From contig JAEXTK010000281.1 of the NCBI GenBank assembly GCA_023406985.1, forward strand, positions 1 through 17,692: a DNA stretch of 17,692 nt, in the 5' to 3' direction. Of this stretch, positions 6,666 through 14,408 are shown one piece after another. The number at the start of each line of letters is the position of its first letter. Position 1 is the stretch's first letter. The position numbers were made by a program, and so were the translations under genes. This DNA comes from Spirochaetota bacterium. Its GTDB lineage: Bacteria; Spirochaetota; Spirochaetia; Treponematales; Breznakiellaceae. Below the pieces are notes generated by a model that searched no databases, was not told the DNA's origin, and worked only from the letters and a program-made list of their open reading frames with translations.

Positions 6666-7595
6666 ATGATTGAGGCGATACTGGTAGAAGGTCTCGTATA
6701 CGGCATCCTCGCCGTCGGCGTGTTCGTGAGTTTCCGGGTGCTCGACTTTCCGGATCTCACCGTGGAAGGGAGTTTCCCGCTCGGCGCGGCCTGCGCCGCG
6801 GCCCTGGTCTCCAGCGGCGTCCCCTTCCCCGTCGCGGCGCTCGTCGCCTTCGCGGCGGGGTCCCTCGCGGGCAGCGCCACGGCGCTCGTCCACGCCCGGT
6901 TCAAGGTACCGCCCCTCCTCGCCGGTATCGTCGTCATGACCGCCCTGTACTCGGTCAACCTCCGGGTCATGGGCGGCCGTTCCAACATCCAGCTCGTCGG
7001 GAAGCGCCCCCTCATCGACTTCGCGCGAGAATGGGTGCCCGCCCTCGGCAGCGAGGCGGGAGAAGCGCTCTTCTTCGGCCTGCTCGCGCTCTTCGTGGTC
7101 CTGCTCCTGGACCTCTTCTTCCATACCGAATTCGGCCTCACCCTGGGCGCCCTCGGCGACAATCCGCGCATGGTCACCGCCTCGGGCTCCAGCCCCGACG
7201 CCTTCAAGATGGCGGGCGTGGCCCTCTCCAACGCCCTCGCCGGCCTGGCGGGCGCCCTCGCGAGCCAGCACCACGGGTTCGCGGACGTCAACCTGGGCGC
7301 CGGCGTCGTCGCCCTCGGACTCGCCTCCGTCATGATCGGAGAGCTCATCTTCCGCACGAACCGCATCGGCGGCCAACTCCTGCGCGCCATCCTCGGCGCC
7401 ATCCTCTTCAAGGCCATCATGTTCGGGGCGCGCTTCTACGGCTACTTCGCCGGCATAACGCCGAACGACCTCAGGCTCGTCACCGCCCTCATGATCATCT
7501 TCTCCCTCGCCGTCGGCAAACTGCGGACGGCGTCCGCGGACCGGTCCGCCCAAAAAGCCGCGGTCCGCCGCGCCGCCCGGGAGAACGAACTATGA
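6666..7595 (+). CDS. ABC transporter permease (TrpY-like, LIV-H superfamily)
   Basis: A 309-residue integral membrane permease with about eight hydrophobic segments. It starts 1 base after the stop of the binding-protein gene. The N-terminal region, with FRVLDFPDLTVEGSFPLGAA, is characteristic of permeases paired with PF04392 binding proteins. The central GALGDNPRMVTASG stretch is the cytoplasmic contact region for the ATPase in this BPD_transp_2 group. The stop overlaps the ATPase start by ATGA. The tail is short and basic. Confidence 0.9.
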   Translation: MIEAILVEGLVYGILAVGVFVSFRVLDFPDLTVEGSFPLGAACAAALVSSGVPFPVAALVAFAAGSLAGSATALVHARFKVPPLLAGIVVMTALYSVNLRVMGGRSNIQLVGKRPLIDFAREWVPALGSEAGEALFFGLLALFVVLLLDLFFHTEFGLTLGALGDNPRMVTASGSSPDAFKMAGVALSNALAGLAGALASQHHGFADVNLGAGVVALGLASVMIGELIFRTNRIGGQLLRAILGAILFKAIMFGARFYGYFAGITPNDLRLVTALMIIFSLAVGKLRTASADRSAQKAAVRRAARENEL

Positions 7596-8383
7596 TCGAG
7601 CTCCAAGACATCAGCGTCGTCTTCAACCCGAACACCCAGGACGAACGGCGCGCGCTCGACCGCGTCTCGCTCACGGTCGGCGCGGGCGAATTCGTGACCG
7701 TCATCGGCTCCAACGGCGCCGGCAAGAGCACCCTCCTCAACGTGGTCGCGGCCGCGATCCGGCCCAGTTCCGGCCGCCTCCTCATCGACGGCGCGGACCG
7801 GACCGCGGAAAAGGAATACCGCCGCGCCCGTTCCATCGGCCGGGTCTTCCAGGATCCCCTCGGCGGGACCGCCGCCGAGATGTGCGTGGAGGACAACCTC
7901 GCCGTCGCCGCGCGCAAGGGGCGCAAGAGTCTCGCCATCGCCCTCAATCCTTCCCGCAAGAAGGAATTCCGCGACCGGCTCGCGGAGCTCGGCCTCGGCC
8001 TGGAGGATCGCATGCAGGAGAACGTGAGCAGGCTCTCCGGCGGCCAGCGCCAAGCCCTCACCCTCCTCATGGCCGTCCTGGCCCGGCCCGCGGTCCTCCT
8101 CCTGGACGAACACACCGCGGCGCTCGACCCCGCCAACGCGGAGAAGGTCCTCGCCCTCACCGAGCGTTTCGCCGCCGAGTACCGCCTCGCGGTCCTCATG
8201 GTGACCCACGACATGTCGCGCGCCATCGCGACCGGCAGCCGCCTCGTGATGATGGACCGCGGCGAGATCATCATGGACCTCGCGGGCGCGGAAAAGTCCT
8301 CCCTCACCGTGGACGGCCTCGTCGGCCGCTTCCGCGAGCTCCGCAAGCGCGGCCTGGATACCGACCGTACGCTGCTGGCGTGA
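7592..8383 (+). CDS. ABC transporter ATPase (TrpZ-like)
   Basis: A 263-residue ATP-binding subunit that powers the importer. Motifs in order: Walker A GSNGAGKST (39-47), Q-loop Q87 in VFQDP, signature LSGGQRQ (148-154), Walker B VLLLDE (168-173) and switch His H206 in VTHD. The LDEHTAALDP form of the Walker B/D-loop is the one usual for partners of PF04392 importers. The ATG start overlaps the permease TGA, which rejects a much longer in-frame extension into the permease gene. All catalytic residues are present. Confidence 0.95.
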   Translation: MIELQDISVVFNPNTQDERRALDRVSLTVGAGEFVTVIGSNGAGKSTLLNVVAAAIRPSSGRLLIDGADRTAEKEYRRARSIGRVFQDPLGGTAAEMCVEDNLAVAARKGRKSLAIALNPSRKKEFRDRLAELGLGLEDRMQENVSRLSGGQRQALTLLMAVLARPAVLLLDEHTAALDPANAEKVLALTERFAAEYRLAVLMVTHDMSRAIATGSRLVMMDRGEIIMDLAGAEKSSLTVDGLVGRFRELRKRGLDTDRTLLA

Positions 8384-8420
8384 GGCACCACCGGCAGAAG
8401 GTGTCGATTCATCCTCACGC
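8378..8420. other. Inverted repeat between convergent genes
   Basis: GCGTGAGG (8378-8385) is complementary to CCTCACGC (8413-8420). Nested CACC/GGTG adds a second short stem. It sits exactly between the ends of the ATPase gene and the convergent minus-strand gene. There is no T tract on either side, so a terminator role is only possible. Confidence 0.3.
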
Positions 8421-8426
8421 TACTGA

Positions 8427-9530
8427 TTACCGGCGTTCCAGCTCCACGACGATGGGCAGGTGGTCGCTGAGGCCGACGCCGGTACGGGGATCGTAGCCGG
8501 CAGGAGAGCCCGAGGCGTCGGTGAGCGGAGGGAGGTCCACGACGCTGAAGGCGGCGTATTCCCATCCGGCCCCGTCAAAGAGGCTGCGGGCGACGAGCGC
8601 ATGGTCGATGGTCTCCCAGCCGCCCTGGTAGCGGTAGGAGCCGGGCCAGGCGGATTCCAACCACGGAGAATACACGGCCACCGCGTCGTCCAAGCCGGCG
8701 GCTTCCGGCGGTTTCGCCGCGGTCACCACGAGCGCCGGGCCCACGAACGCGAAGGCGGCGTTCGCCCTGGCGGCTTCCAACGCGCGCTCGGCCTCGTCCG
8801 TATCGGGCAGCAGGGCGGTCGGATAGCCGGCGCCCCTGCGCTCGAATTCGTCCACGTTCTCGTTGAGGTCCCCGAGCGCCAGGACGCCCACGGCGGGATC
8901 CGCCGCCGCGAGTTCGGCGACGCGGCGGCCGAGGGACGCGGCTGAAGCCCGCCGGCGCTCCTCGGTGGCCTCCTCCCCGCCGAGCTTGGACTTCCAGTGG
9001 CAGACGAACACCGCGAGCGGCGCCCCGCCCGGCTCCAGGCGCGCCTCCAAGATGGGCCGCGGCGCCTCCGCTCCGGGAGTGCCCACGGAGTGGACGCGGA
9101 CGGCGGACAGCGCGTACCGGGAGAGCAGGCCGACGCCGAGCGCGCCGCCCGGCTCGCCCGCGAAGGCGGTCCAGCGATAACCGAACTCCGCGAGGGGGCC
9201 CGCGGCCAGGGCCTCCAGGGTCGCCGCGTTCTCTATCTCCTGCACGGCGAGGAGGTCCGGCCCGCCCTCGGCCATGGCGGCGGCGGCCGCGGTCAGGCGT
9301 TCCATCCGGCCGCGGAACTTGGCCTCGGTCCAACCCGCCGCCTCCGTGTACTCCCCGTACTCGGCGCCGGCCTCCTCCGCGTCGAAGAAAGCTTCCAGGT
9401 TCCAGCTCGCCGCCGTGAGTCGCCGCGTCTCCGCGTCCGCCCGGCCCGCGCCCGTTCCCGTCTCGCAGGTCGCCGATACGACGATCGCCGAAGCCGCGAT
9501 CAACGCGACGCAACGCTCCATCCGCACCAT
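8427..9530 (-). CDS. Exported endonuclease/exonuclease/phosphatase-family protein
   Basis: A 367-residue protein with the metal-dependent EEP fold (DNase I/Mg-phosphodiesterase superfamily). The visible active-site series is N44 in SWNLEAF, E98 in AVQEIEN, H178 in VCHWKSK, D221 and N223 in LGDLNE, and D356-H357 in GLSDHLPI. All catalytic positions expected of the family are present. The N-terminus is a hydrophobic export signal ending at Ser-Ala-Thr-Cys22. That is a loose, spirochaete-style lipobox, so it may be a lipoprotein, but Thr at -1 is atypical. The ATG at 9530 has GGGAGG 5 bases upstream. The substrate (DNA, phosphoester or nucleotide) is unknown; extracellular or periplasmic scavenging is possible. 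Probably monocistronic. Confidence 0.88.
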   Translation of the reverse strand: MVRMERCVALIAASAIVVSATCETGTGAGRADAETRRLTAASWNLEAFFDAEEAGAEYGEYTEAAGWTEAKFRGRMERLTAAAAAMAEGGPDLLAVQEIENAATLEALAAGPLAEFGYRWTAFAGEPGGALGVGLLSRYALSAVRVHSVGTPGAEAPRPILEARLEPGGAPLAVFVCHWKSKLGGEEATEERRRASAASLGRRVAELAAADPAVGVLALGDLNENVDEFERRGAGYPTALLPDTDEAERALEAARANAAFAFVGPALVVTAAKPPEAAGLDDAVAVYSPWLESAWPGSYRYQGGWETIDHALVARSLFDGAGWEYAAFSVVDLPPLTDASGSPAGYDPRTGVGLSDHLPIVVELERR

Positions 9531-9589
9531 GCCGTCCTCCCGCCCCCGTACGGCGATGCCGCGCCGGGCGCTTGCATGCGGCCCGAACT

Positions 9590-9621
9590 AAAAAAAAGGC
9601 AGGCCCGTCGCCGGGCCTGCC
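9590..9621 (-). terminator. Strong Rho-independent terminator after the GH94 gene
   Basis: GGCAGGCCCG (9598-9607) pairs perfectly with CGGGCCTGCC (9612-9621) around a 4-base loop. An A run at 9590-9597 gives a T run on the minus strand directly after the hairpin. It ends the GH94 transcript and separates it from the EEP gene. Confidence 0.93.
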
Positions 9622-9641
9622 CAAGGGGTGCGCGGGAGAAA

Positions 9642-12092
9642 TTATCCGACGATCGCCTTCACGCTCACCTTGGCGCCGGAGGCCGCGACCGGGAGGGTCG
9701 TGCCTTCGACGCTCTTGCCGTCCACGGTGAGGACGACCTTTCCCGCCGGATCGCGGTTCTCCACCGTGATCACGTACTCGGCGCCGCGGTAGCTGCGGCG
9801 GACTTTCGCGTTCTTCACGTGGGCGGGGAGCCGCGGCTCCACCGTGAGGCCGTCGAAATCGGGCCGGATGCCGATGATCCACTGGGAGAGGGCCACGAAG
9901 TTCCAGGCCGCGGTTCCCGTGAGCCAGGAGTTCTTCGCCTCGCCGTGCCGCTTGGCGCCTTTTCCCGCGATCATCTGGGCGTAGGCGTAGGGCTCCATGC
10001 GGTGCAGGTCGGAGATGTCCTCGCGGTACGCGGGGGCGATCTTCTTCCAGTACGCGAAGGCCTTCTCCGGCCGGCCCGACTTCACCTCGCCGATGACCAC
10101 CCAGGGATTGTTGTGGCAGAAGATGCCGCCGTTCTCCTTGTACCCGGGCGGATACGAGGAGACTTCGCCGAGCTCCAGGTGGTACTCCTTGTACGGCGGA
10201 TCCAGGATGACGATGCCGTGCTCGGTGTCCAGGTGCTTCGCGACGGAGTCCAGGGCCTTGATCGGATACCCCACCTCCGCGCCGACCTGCGCCATGGCGC
10301 CGAAACCCTGGGTCTCTATGAAGATCTTGCCGTCCTCGCACTCCTTGGAGCCGATCTTGGCCTTCCGGTCGTCGTAGGCGCGGAGGTACCAGTCGCCGTC
10401 CCAGCCCTTCTCCATGATGGCCTGTTCCATCTTCTTCGCGGCGGCGGCGGCCTTTTCGGCCTCCTTCTTGTCGCCCATGCGTTTACAGATCTCGACGTAG
10501 TCGGGAGCCGCGTACACGAACATCTGGGCGATGAGGACCGACTCGGCGTTCCGGCCGTCCTTGTTGCCGCTCGTCTGGAACGAGTCGTTCGGGTCGGTGG
10601 AGAAGCAGTTGAGGTTGAGGCAGTCGTTCCAGTCCGCGCGCCCGATGAGCGGGAGGCCGTGCGGTCCCATATTGTCGGTGACGTGGTTGAAGGACCGCTT
10701 CAGGTGTTCGAAGAGGGAAGCGGCGTTCTTCGGGTCGTTGTCGAAGGGGATGCTCTCCTTCAGGAAGGCCCAGTCGCCCGTCTCCTTGAGATAGCCGGCC
10801 ACGCCGATGACGAGCCAGAGCGGATCGTCGTTGAAGTTGCCGCCGATGTCCGCGTTGCCCCGCTTGGTGAGCGGCTGGAACTGGTGGTAGGCGCCGCCGT
10901 CGGGGAACTGCGTGGACGCCACGTCGAAGAGGCGCTCCCGGGCCTTCTCCGGCATGAGGTGGACGAAGCCGAGCATGTCCTGGCAGGTGTCGCGGAAGCC
11001 GATGCCGCGGCCGATGCCGCTCTCGAAGTAGGAGGCGCTCCGCGCGAGGTTGTAGGTCACCACGCACTGGTACTGGTTCCAGATGTTCGCCATGCGGTCC
11101 AGCTTCTCGTCGCCCGTGGCCACGTTGAACCGGGAAAGCTTCTCGGTCCAGAAGGCCTCCAGTCCCGCCCACGCTTCGTCGAAGGCGGCCGGAGCGGCGA
11201 AGCGCTTCTGGAGGGCGCGCGCCTTCTCCTTGTTCGCGACGAAGGGCTTCTCCCACTTCTTCGCGACGTCGTTCTCCACGTAGCCGAGGATGAAGACGGC
11301 CCGCTTCTTCGTTCCCGGAGCGAGTTCCCATTCGATGCGGTGGGAGGCGATGGGCGACCAGCCGTCGGCGACGGAGTTGGCGCTCGTGCCGGTCTCCACG
11401 GCGGCCGGGGAGGCGAAGTCGCCGTCGCGGCCGATGAAGGCCTCGCGGTCGGAGTCGAACCCGGCGATCTCGGCGTCGGTCCAGAAGTAGGCGAAGTGGT
11501 TGCGCCGCTCGCGGTACTCGGTCACGTGGTAGATGGCCGCGCCCTCGATCTCCACCTGGGCGGTGTTGAGGTTGCGCTGGAAGTTCGTGAAGTCGTCCAG
11601 GGCGTTATAGAGACAGTATTCGATGAAGGAGTGGACGCAGACCTTCTTGGTCTCCTTCGACACGTTCTCCAGGACGAGTTCCTGCACCTCGGCGGTCTCG
11701 CCCACGGGCACCACCATGCGCACCGTCGCGCGGAGGCCGTTCTTCTCCCCCATGATGGTCGTGCGGCCCATGCCGTGGCGGCATTCGTAGGCGTCCAGCT
11801 CGGTCTTGGTCGGCTTCCAGCCGGGGTTCCAGGCGCTTCCCGCAGGCTTCCCCGCGGCGTCCCGCTCGCGGATGTAGAAATAGCGGCCGTTGCAATCCTG
11901 GGGAACGTCGTTGTACCGATAGCGCGTCAGGCGGCGGAGCCGCGCGTCGCGGTAGAAGGCGTAGCCGCCCGCCGTGTTGGACACGAGCGAGAAGAAGCTC
12001 TCCGCTCCCAGGTAGTTGATCCAGGGGTGGGGCGTGCGGGGCGTCTCGATGACGTATTCCCGCCGCGCGTCGTCGAAGCGTCCAAAGCGCAT
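9642..12092 (-). CDS. Cellobiose phosphorylase (GH94)
   Basis: An 816-residue intracellular phosphorylase; cellobiose phosphorylases are about 810-825 residues. It cleaves cellobiose with phosphate to glucose 1-phosphate and glucose. The N-terminal beta-sandwich includes ELDAYECRHGMG (98-109). The (alpha/alpha)6 domain includes YFESGIGRGIGFRDTCQDML (355-374), YHQFQPLTKRGN and GRADWNDCLNLNCFS. D490 in that last motif aligns with the catalytic general acid of characterised cellobiose phosphorylases. The SFQTSGNKDGRNAES region also favours cellobiose over chitobiose phosphorylase, though exact specificity needs assay. The ATG has AAGGAGA about 5 bases upstream. No signal peptide. It lies downstream of the sugar ABC genes behind a terminator and a structured leader, so it may be separately controlled. 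Confidence 0.92.
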   Translation of the reverse strand: MRFGRFDDARREYVIETPRTPHPWINYLGAESFFSLVSNTAGGYAFYRDARLRRLTRYRYNDVPQDCNGRYFYIRERDAAGKPAGSAWNPGWKPTKTELDAYECRHGMGRTTIMGEKNGLRATVRMVVPVGETAEVQELVLENVSKETKKVCVHSFIEYCLYNALDDFTNFQRNLNTAQVEIEGAAIYHVTEYRERRNHFAYFWTDAEIAGFDSDREAFIGRDGDFASPAAVETGTSANSVADGWSPIASHRIEWELAPGTKKRAVFILGYVENDVAKKWEKPFVANKEKARALQKRFAAPAAFDEAWAGLEAFWTEKLSRFNVATGDEKLDRMANIWNQYQCVVTYNLARSASYFESGIGRGIGFRDTCQDMLGFVHLMPEKARERLFDVASTQFPDGGAYHQFQPLTKRGNADIGGNFNDDPLWLVIGVAGYLKETGDWAFLKESIPFDNDPKNAASLFEHLKRSFNHVTDNMGPHGLPLIGRADWNDCLNLNCFSTDPNDSFQTSGNKDGRNAESVLIAQMFVYAAPDYVEICKRMGDKKEAEKAAAAAKKMEQAIMEKGWDGDWYLRAYDDRKAKIGSKECEDGKIFIETQGFGAMAQVGAEVGYPIKALDSVAKHLDTEHGIVILDPPYKEYHLELGEVSSYPPGYKENGGIFCHNNPWVVIGEVKSGRPEKAFAYWKKIAPAYREDISDLHRMEPYAYAQMIAGKGAKRHGEAKNSWLTGTAAWNFVALSQWIIGIRPDFDGLTVEPRLPAHVKNAKVRRSYRGAEYVITVENRDPAGKVVLTVDGKSVEGTTLPVAASGAKVSVKAIVG

Positions 12093-12115
12093 GGGTCTCT
12101 CCTTTCTATTTTGAG

Positions 12116-12235
12116 GTTTCCAAAAACATCGGTTTTTGGAAACTCACCGATTAAGCTGCAAATCCTGAAAGGATTCGCGGGAGACTTCGCCGAAGCCCGA
12201 CCGGGGCTGAGGCGAAGTCCGAAATCGATTTCGGA
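12116..12235 (-). promoter_or_regulatory. Multi-hairpin leader upstream of the GH94 gene
   Basis: This noncoding stretch holds four consecutive inverted repeats. (a) GTTTCCAAAAA (12116-12126) with TTTTTGGAAAC (12133-12143), 11 bp perfect. (b) AATCCT (12161-12166) with AGGATT (12170-12175). (c) GACTTCGCC (12183-12191) with GGCGAAGTC (12211-12219), enclosing AGCCC/GGGCT, with opposed GA/GA in the internal loop. (d) an 18-bp perfect palindrome at 12218-12235. ATCGGT (12129-12134) can pair instead with ACCGAT (12146-12151), which competes with (a). It could be an mRNA leader switch, an operator cluster or a dispersed intergenic repeat. No known riboswitch class was recognised. Confidence 0.55.
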
Positions 12236-12245
12236 ATAGTATCAT

Positions 12246-12275
12246 AAAAATCCGGCGCCGCAAGGCGCCGGATTT
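12246..12275 (-). terminator. Rho-independent terminator after the MalG-type gene
   Basis: AAATCCGGCGCC (12248-12259) pairs perfectly with GGCGCCGGATTT (12264-12275) around GCAA, 12 bp in all. On the minus strand a TTTTT run follows (12250-12246). It lies 18 bases past the permease stop and should limit readthrough into the GH94 leader. Confidence 0.9.
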
Positions 12276-12292
12276 ACTATCGGTGTTCGATT

Positions 12293-13405
12293 TTATCCTT
12301 TTACCGCGCCCGCCACGACGCCCTGGGTGAGCCGCTTGTTGAAGAGGAAGTAGACGAGCATCGCCGGCGCGACCGCCATGCAGAGCGCCGCCACCTGCCA
12401 TCCCTGCTCGGTGCTCTGGAGGCTCGAGAAGGAGAACACGCCGACCGGCAAGGACTTCGTGAATTCCGAACTCGCGAGTACGAGCACGAGGAGGAACTCG
12501 TTCCAGATGCCGAGGGCGTTGACGATGGAGACCGTCGTGATGACGGGCACCGTCATCGGCACGATGATGGATATGAACATGCGGAAGACCGTCGCGCCGT
12601 CGATGAAGGCCGACTCGATGAGGCTGTCCGGGAGGCCGCGGATGAACTGCGTGGAGAGCATGACCGACATGGGGAGGCCGAACGCCGTGTACACGAGGAT
12701 CATGCCGAGGTGCGTGTCGGTGAGCTTCACGGACCGCAGCATGAGGAAGAGCGGCACGATGAGCGAGTTGATCGAGATGAGGTAGCCGAGCCCGATCATC
12801 GCGGCGATGATCGCCGAGGCCTTCTTGTACGCCATCTTGCTCAGGGCGAACCCGATCATGAGCCCGAAGAGGACGATGAAGAAGGTGGAGACCCCGGCGT
12901 AGATGACGCTGTTGACGAACTTGGCCGCGAGCCCTCCCCGCGTGAAGGCGGAGCGGTAGTTGTACCACACCGTCCGCCAATGGACGTAGGATTGCGCCTT
13001 GGCGGGCAGCTGGGAGACCGTGAGCCGATCGCCCGGTTTCATCGCGGCGATCTCGGCGGGCAGTTCGTCCTTCACGAGGAAGTGGATGAGGAGGCGCCGG
13101 GTCGGCGCGATGGTCGTCGACTCGATGATGAGCCGCGGCCGCGTATCCTTCTCCGCGTCGTAGTCGGGCACGACGTTGAGCTGGGGCGCGATCACGACGT
13201 ACTCGTCGTTCTTGTTGGCGAAGAGGTCGTGCGGCAACCGGTACACGTGGCGCGTGATCTCCTCGTTCGACTTGAAGGAGGAGTAGGCCATCCAGAAGAG
13301 CGGCAGGATGGTGATGAGGGCCCACGAGGCGAAGACGACGTACGCGACCGCGCTGCCCAGGAACGTCTTGAGGTTGCCCACGTGGGCGTCCAAGGTGGAT
13401 CGCAT
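12293..13405 (-). CDS. MalG-type sugar ABC permease with large loop insertion
   Basis: A 370-residue inner-membrane permease of the carbohydrate uptake (CUT1) class. The first membrane helix is at about 17-40, followed by the usual SFKSNEEI stretch. The permease core resumes at about residue 145 (WYNYRSAFTRGG) and carries the EAA-like loop ESAFIDGATVF at about 264-274 with its conserved Gly. MalG relatives are about 270-285 residues; the excess here is about 75-80 residues (about 66-140) between helices 1 and 2, on the periplasmic side. The start is ATG at 13405; a TTG at 13411, overlapping the upstream stop by TTGA, is an alternative. The shared GGAGG lies 10 bases from the ATG or 4 from the TTG. 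No ATPase gene is nearby, so a shared MsmK/MalK-type ATPase is expected. Confidence 0.9.
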   Translation of the reverse strand: MRSTLDAHVGNLKTFLGSAVAYVVFASWALITILPLFWMAYSSFKSNEEITRHVYRLPHDLFANKNDEYVVIAPQLNVVPDYDAEKDTRPRLIIESTTIAPTRRLLIHFLVKDELPAEIAAMKPGDRLTVSQLPAKAQSYVHWRTVWYNYRSAFTRGGLAAKFVNSVIYAGVSTFFIVLFGLMIGFALSKMAYKKASAIIAAMIGLGYLISINSLIVPLFLMLRSVKLTDTHLGMILVYTAFGLPMSVMLSTQFIRGLPDSLIESAFIDGATVFRMFISIIVPMTVPVITTVSIVNALGIWNEFLLVLVLASSEFTKSLPVGVFSFSSLQSTEQGWQVAALCMAVAPAMLVYFLFNKRLTQGVVAGAVKG

Positions 13406-13407
13406 CT

Positions 13408-14322
13408 TCAATATTCCTCCACGGCGTTCGCCTTGCGGCCGATGAAATTGCTGAACAGGATGAGCAGCACGCTGATGATTACGATGGCGTTGGAGATGGC
13501 GGCGCCGAAGGCGAACCGCTGTTCGTTGTTGAAGTCCAGGAACGCCGTCTGGTACACGTAGATGGGGAGCACCATCGCGTTGTTCCGCTGGAGGCCCTGG
13601 GTCGTGATGGAGAAGATGAGGTCGAAGCCGCGGAGGGAGCCCGCGATGGCGAGGATGGTCGAAACCAGGATGGTGCCCGCGAGGAGGGGCACGATGATCT
13701 TACCGAAGATCTGGAATTCGGTGGCGCCGTCTATCTGCGCCGCCTCGATCATGCCGTTGTCGATCTTCTGGAGATTGGCCAGGAAGATGATCATGTAGAG
13801 GCCGGTGTACATCCAGATGAGGGCGAAGCCGATCGGGTACATGACGGTCTCGGCCCGGAGCATGAGGTCGAACTGGGCGGAAGGATCGTTCTTGACGATC
13901 TGGAGGAACCGGGAGACGACGCCGTCGGCCTGGAAGAGCCGGCGCCAGAGGAGGCCGATGACGATGGTGGAGAGGAACTGGGGAAGGAAGACCATCGACT
14001 GGAAGAAGTAGCGGGCCTTCACCATGTTCCGGTAGAGGATGTAGGCCAGGATGAAGCCGATCGGTATCTGCCCGAAGACCGATACCAGGACGACGATCAT
14101 ATTGTTTTTCAGGGCATGCCAGAAATTGGCGTCGCGCAACATACGCGCGTACTGGGCCATTCCGACGAAGTTCCACTCTCCGCCCTTGTTCGGATTGAAG
14201 TCCGTGAGGCTGAGCCAGAACGAATACACGACGGGATACGCGATTATGAATAAGAAGACGAAAAGGCCCGGTCCGACCAAGCCAATGTACGCGAGAAGAT
14301 TCCTGCCGTTACGACCTTTCAT
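13408..14322 (-). CDS. MalF-type sugar ABC permease
   Basis: A 304-residue inner-membrane permease with six predicted helices and the EAA loop EAAQIDGATEFQIFG (193-207), which docks to the ATPase. Length and topology are normal for CUT1 permeases lacking the extra MalF N-terminal domain. The ATG at 14322 has GGAG 6 bases upstream. It lies between the binding-protein gene and the MalG-type gene, which starts within a few bases of its stop, so the two permeases are surely co-transcribed and form the heterodimeric channel. Confidence 0.94.
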   Translation of the reverse strand: MKGRNGRNLLAYIGLVGPGLFVFLFIIAYPVVYSFWLSLTDFNPNKGGEWNFVGMAQYARMLRDANFWHALKNNMIVVLVSVFGQIPIGFILAYILYRNMVKARYFFQSMVFLPQFLSTIVIGLLWRRLFQADGVVSRFLQIVKNDPSAQFDLMLRAETVMYPIGFALIWMYTGLYMIIFLANLQKIDNGMIEAAQIDGATEFQIFGKIIVPLLAGTILVSTILAIAGSLRGFDLIFSITTQGLQRNNAMVLPIYVYQTAFLDFNNEQRFAFGAAISNAIVIISVLLILFSNFIGRKANAVEEY

Positions 14323-14347
14323 GCCGCGCTCCTATCGGATATCGAAG

Positions 14348-14385
14348 GATGGGGACGGCGGACAGTATGGTCCGCCGTCCCCATC
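14348..14385. other. 16-bp perfect stem-loop between binding-protein and permease genes
   Basis: Arms at 14348-14363 and 14370-14385 are perfectly complementary, around a 6-base loop. No T tract follows. It lies in the 86-base gap between the sugar-binding protein gene and the MalF-type gene. In E. coli, hairpins at the malE-malF junction protect the upstream message so that the binding protein is made in excess; the same role is the best inference here. Confidence 0.75.
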
Positions 14386-14408
14386 GGGGTCAACTGATCA
14401 GAGTACGC

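Noticed and set aside
8997..12239. 1080-codon plus-strand ORF opposite the GH94 and EEP genes
   Set aside because: It is antisense to two well-supported genes, its translation is low-complexity and Arg/Val/Gly-rich, and it shows no domain motif. High-GC codon bias opens such frames.
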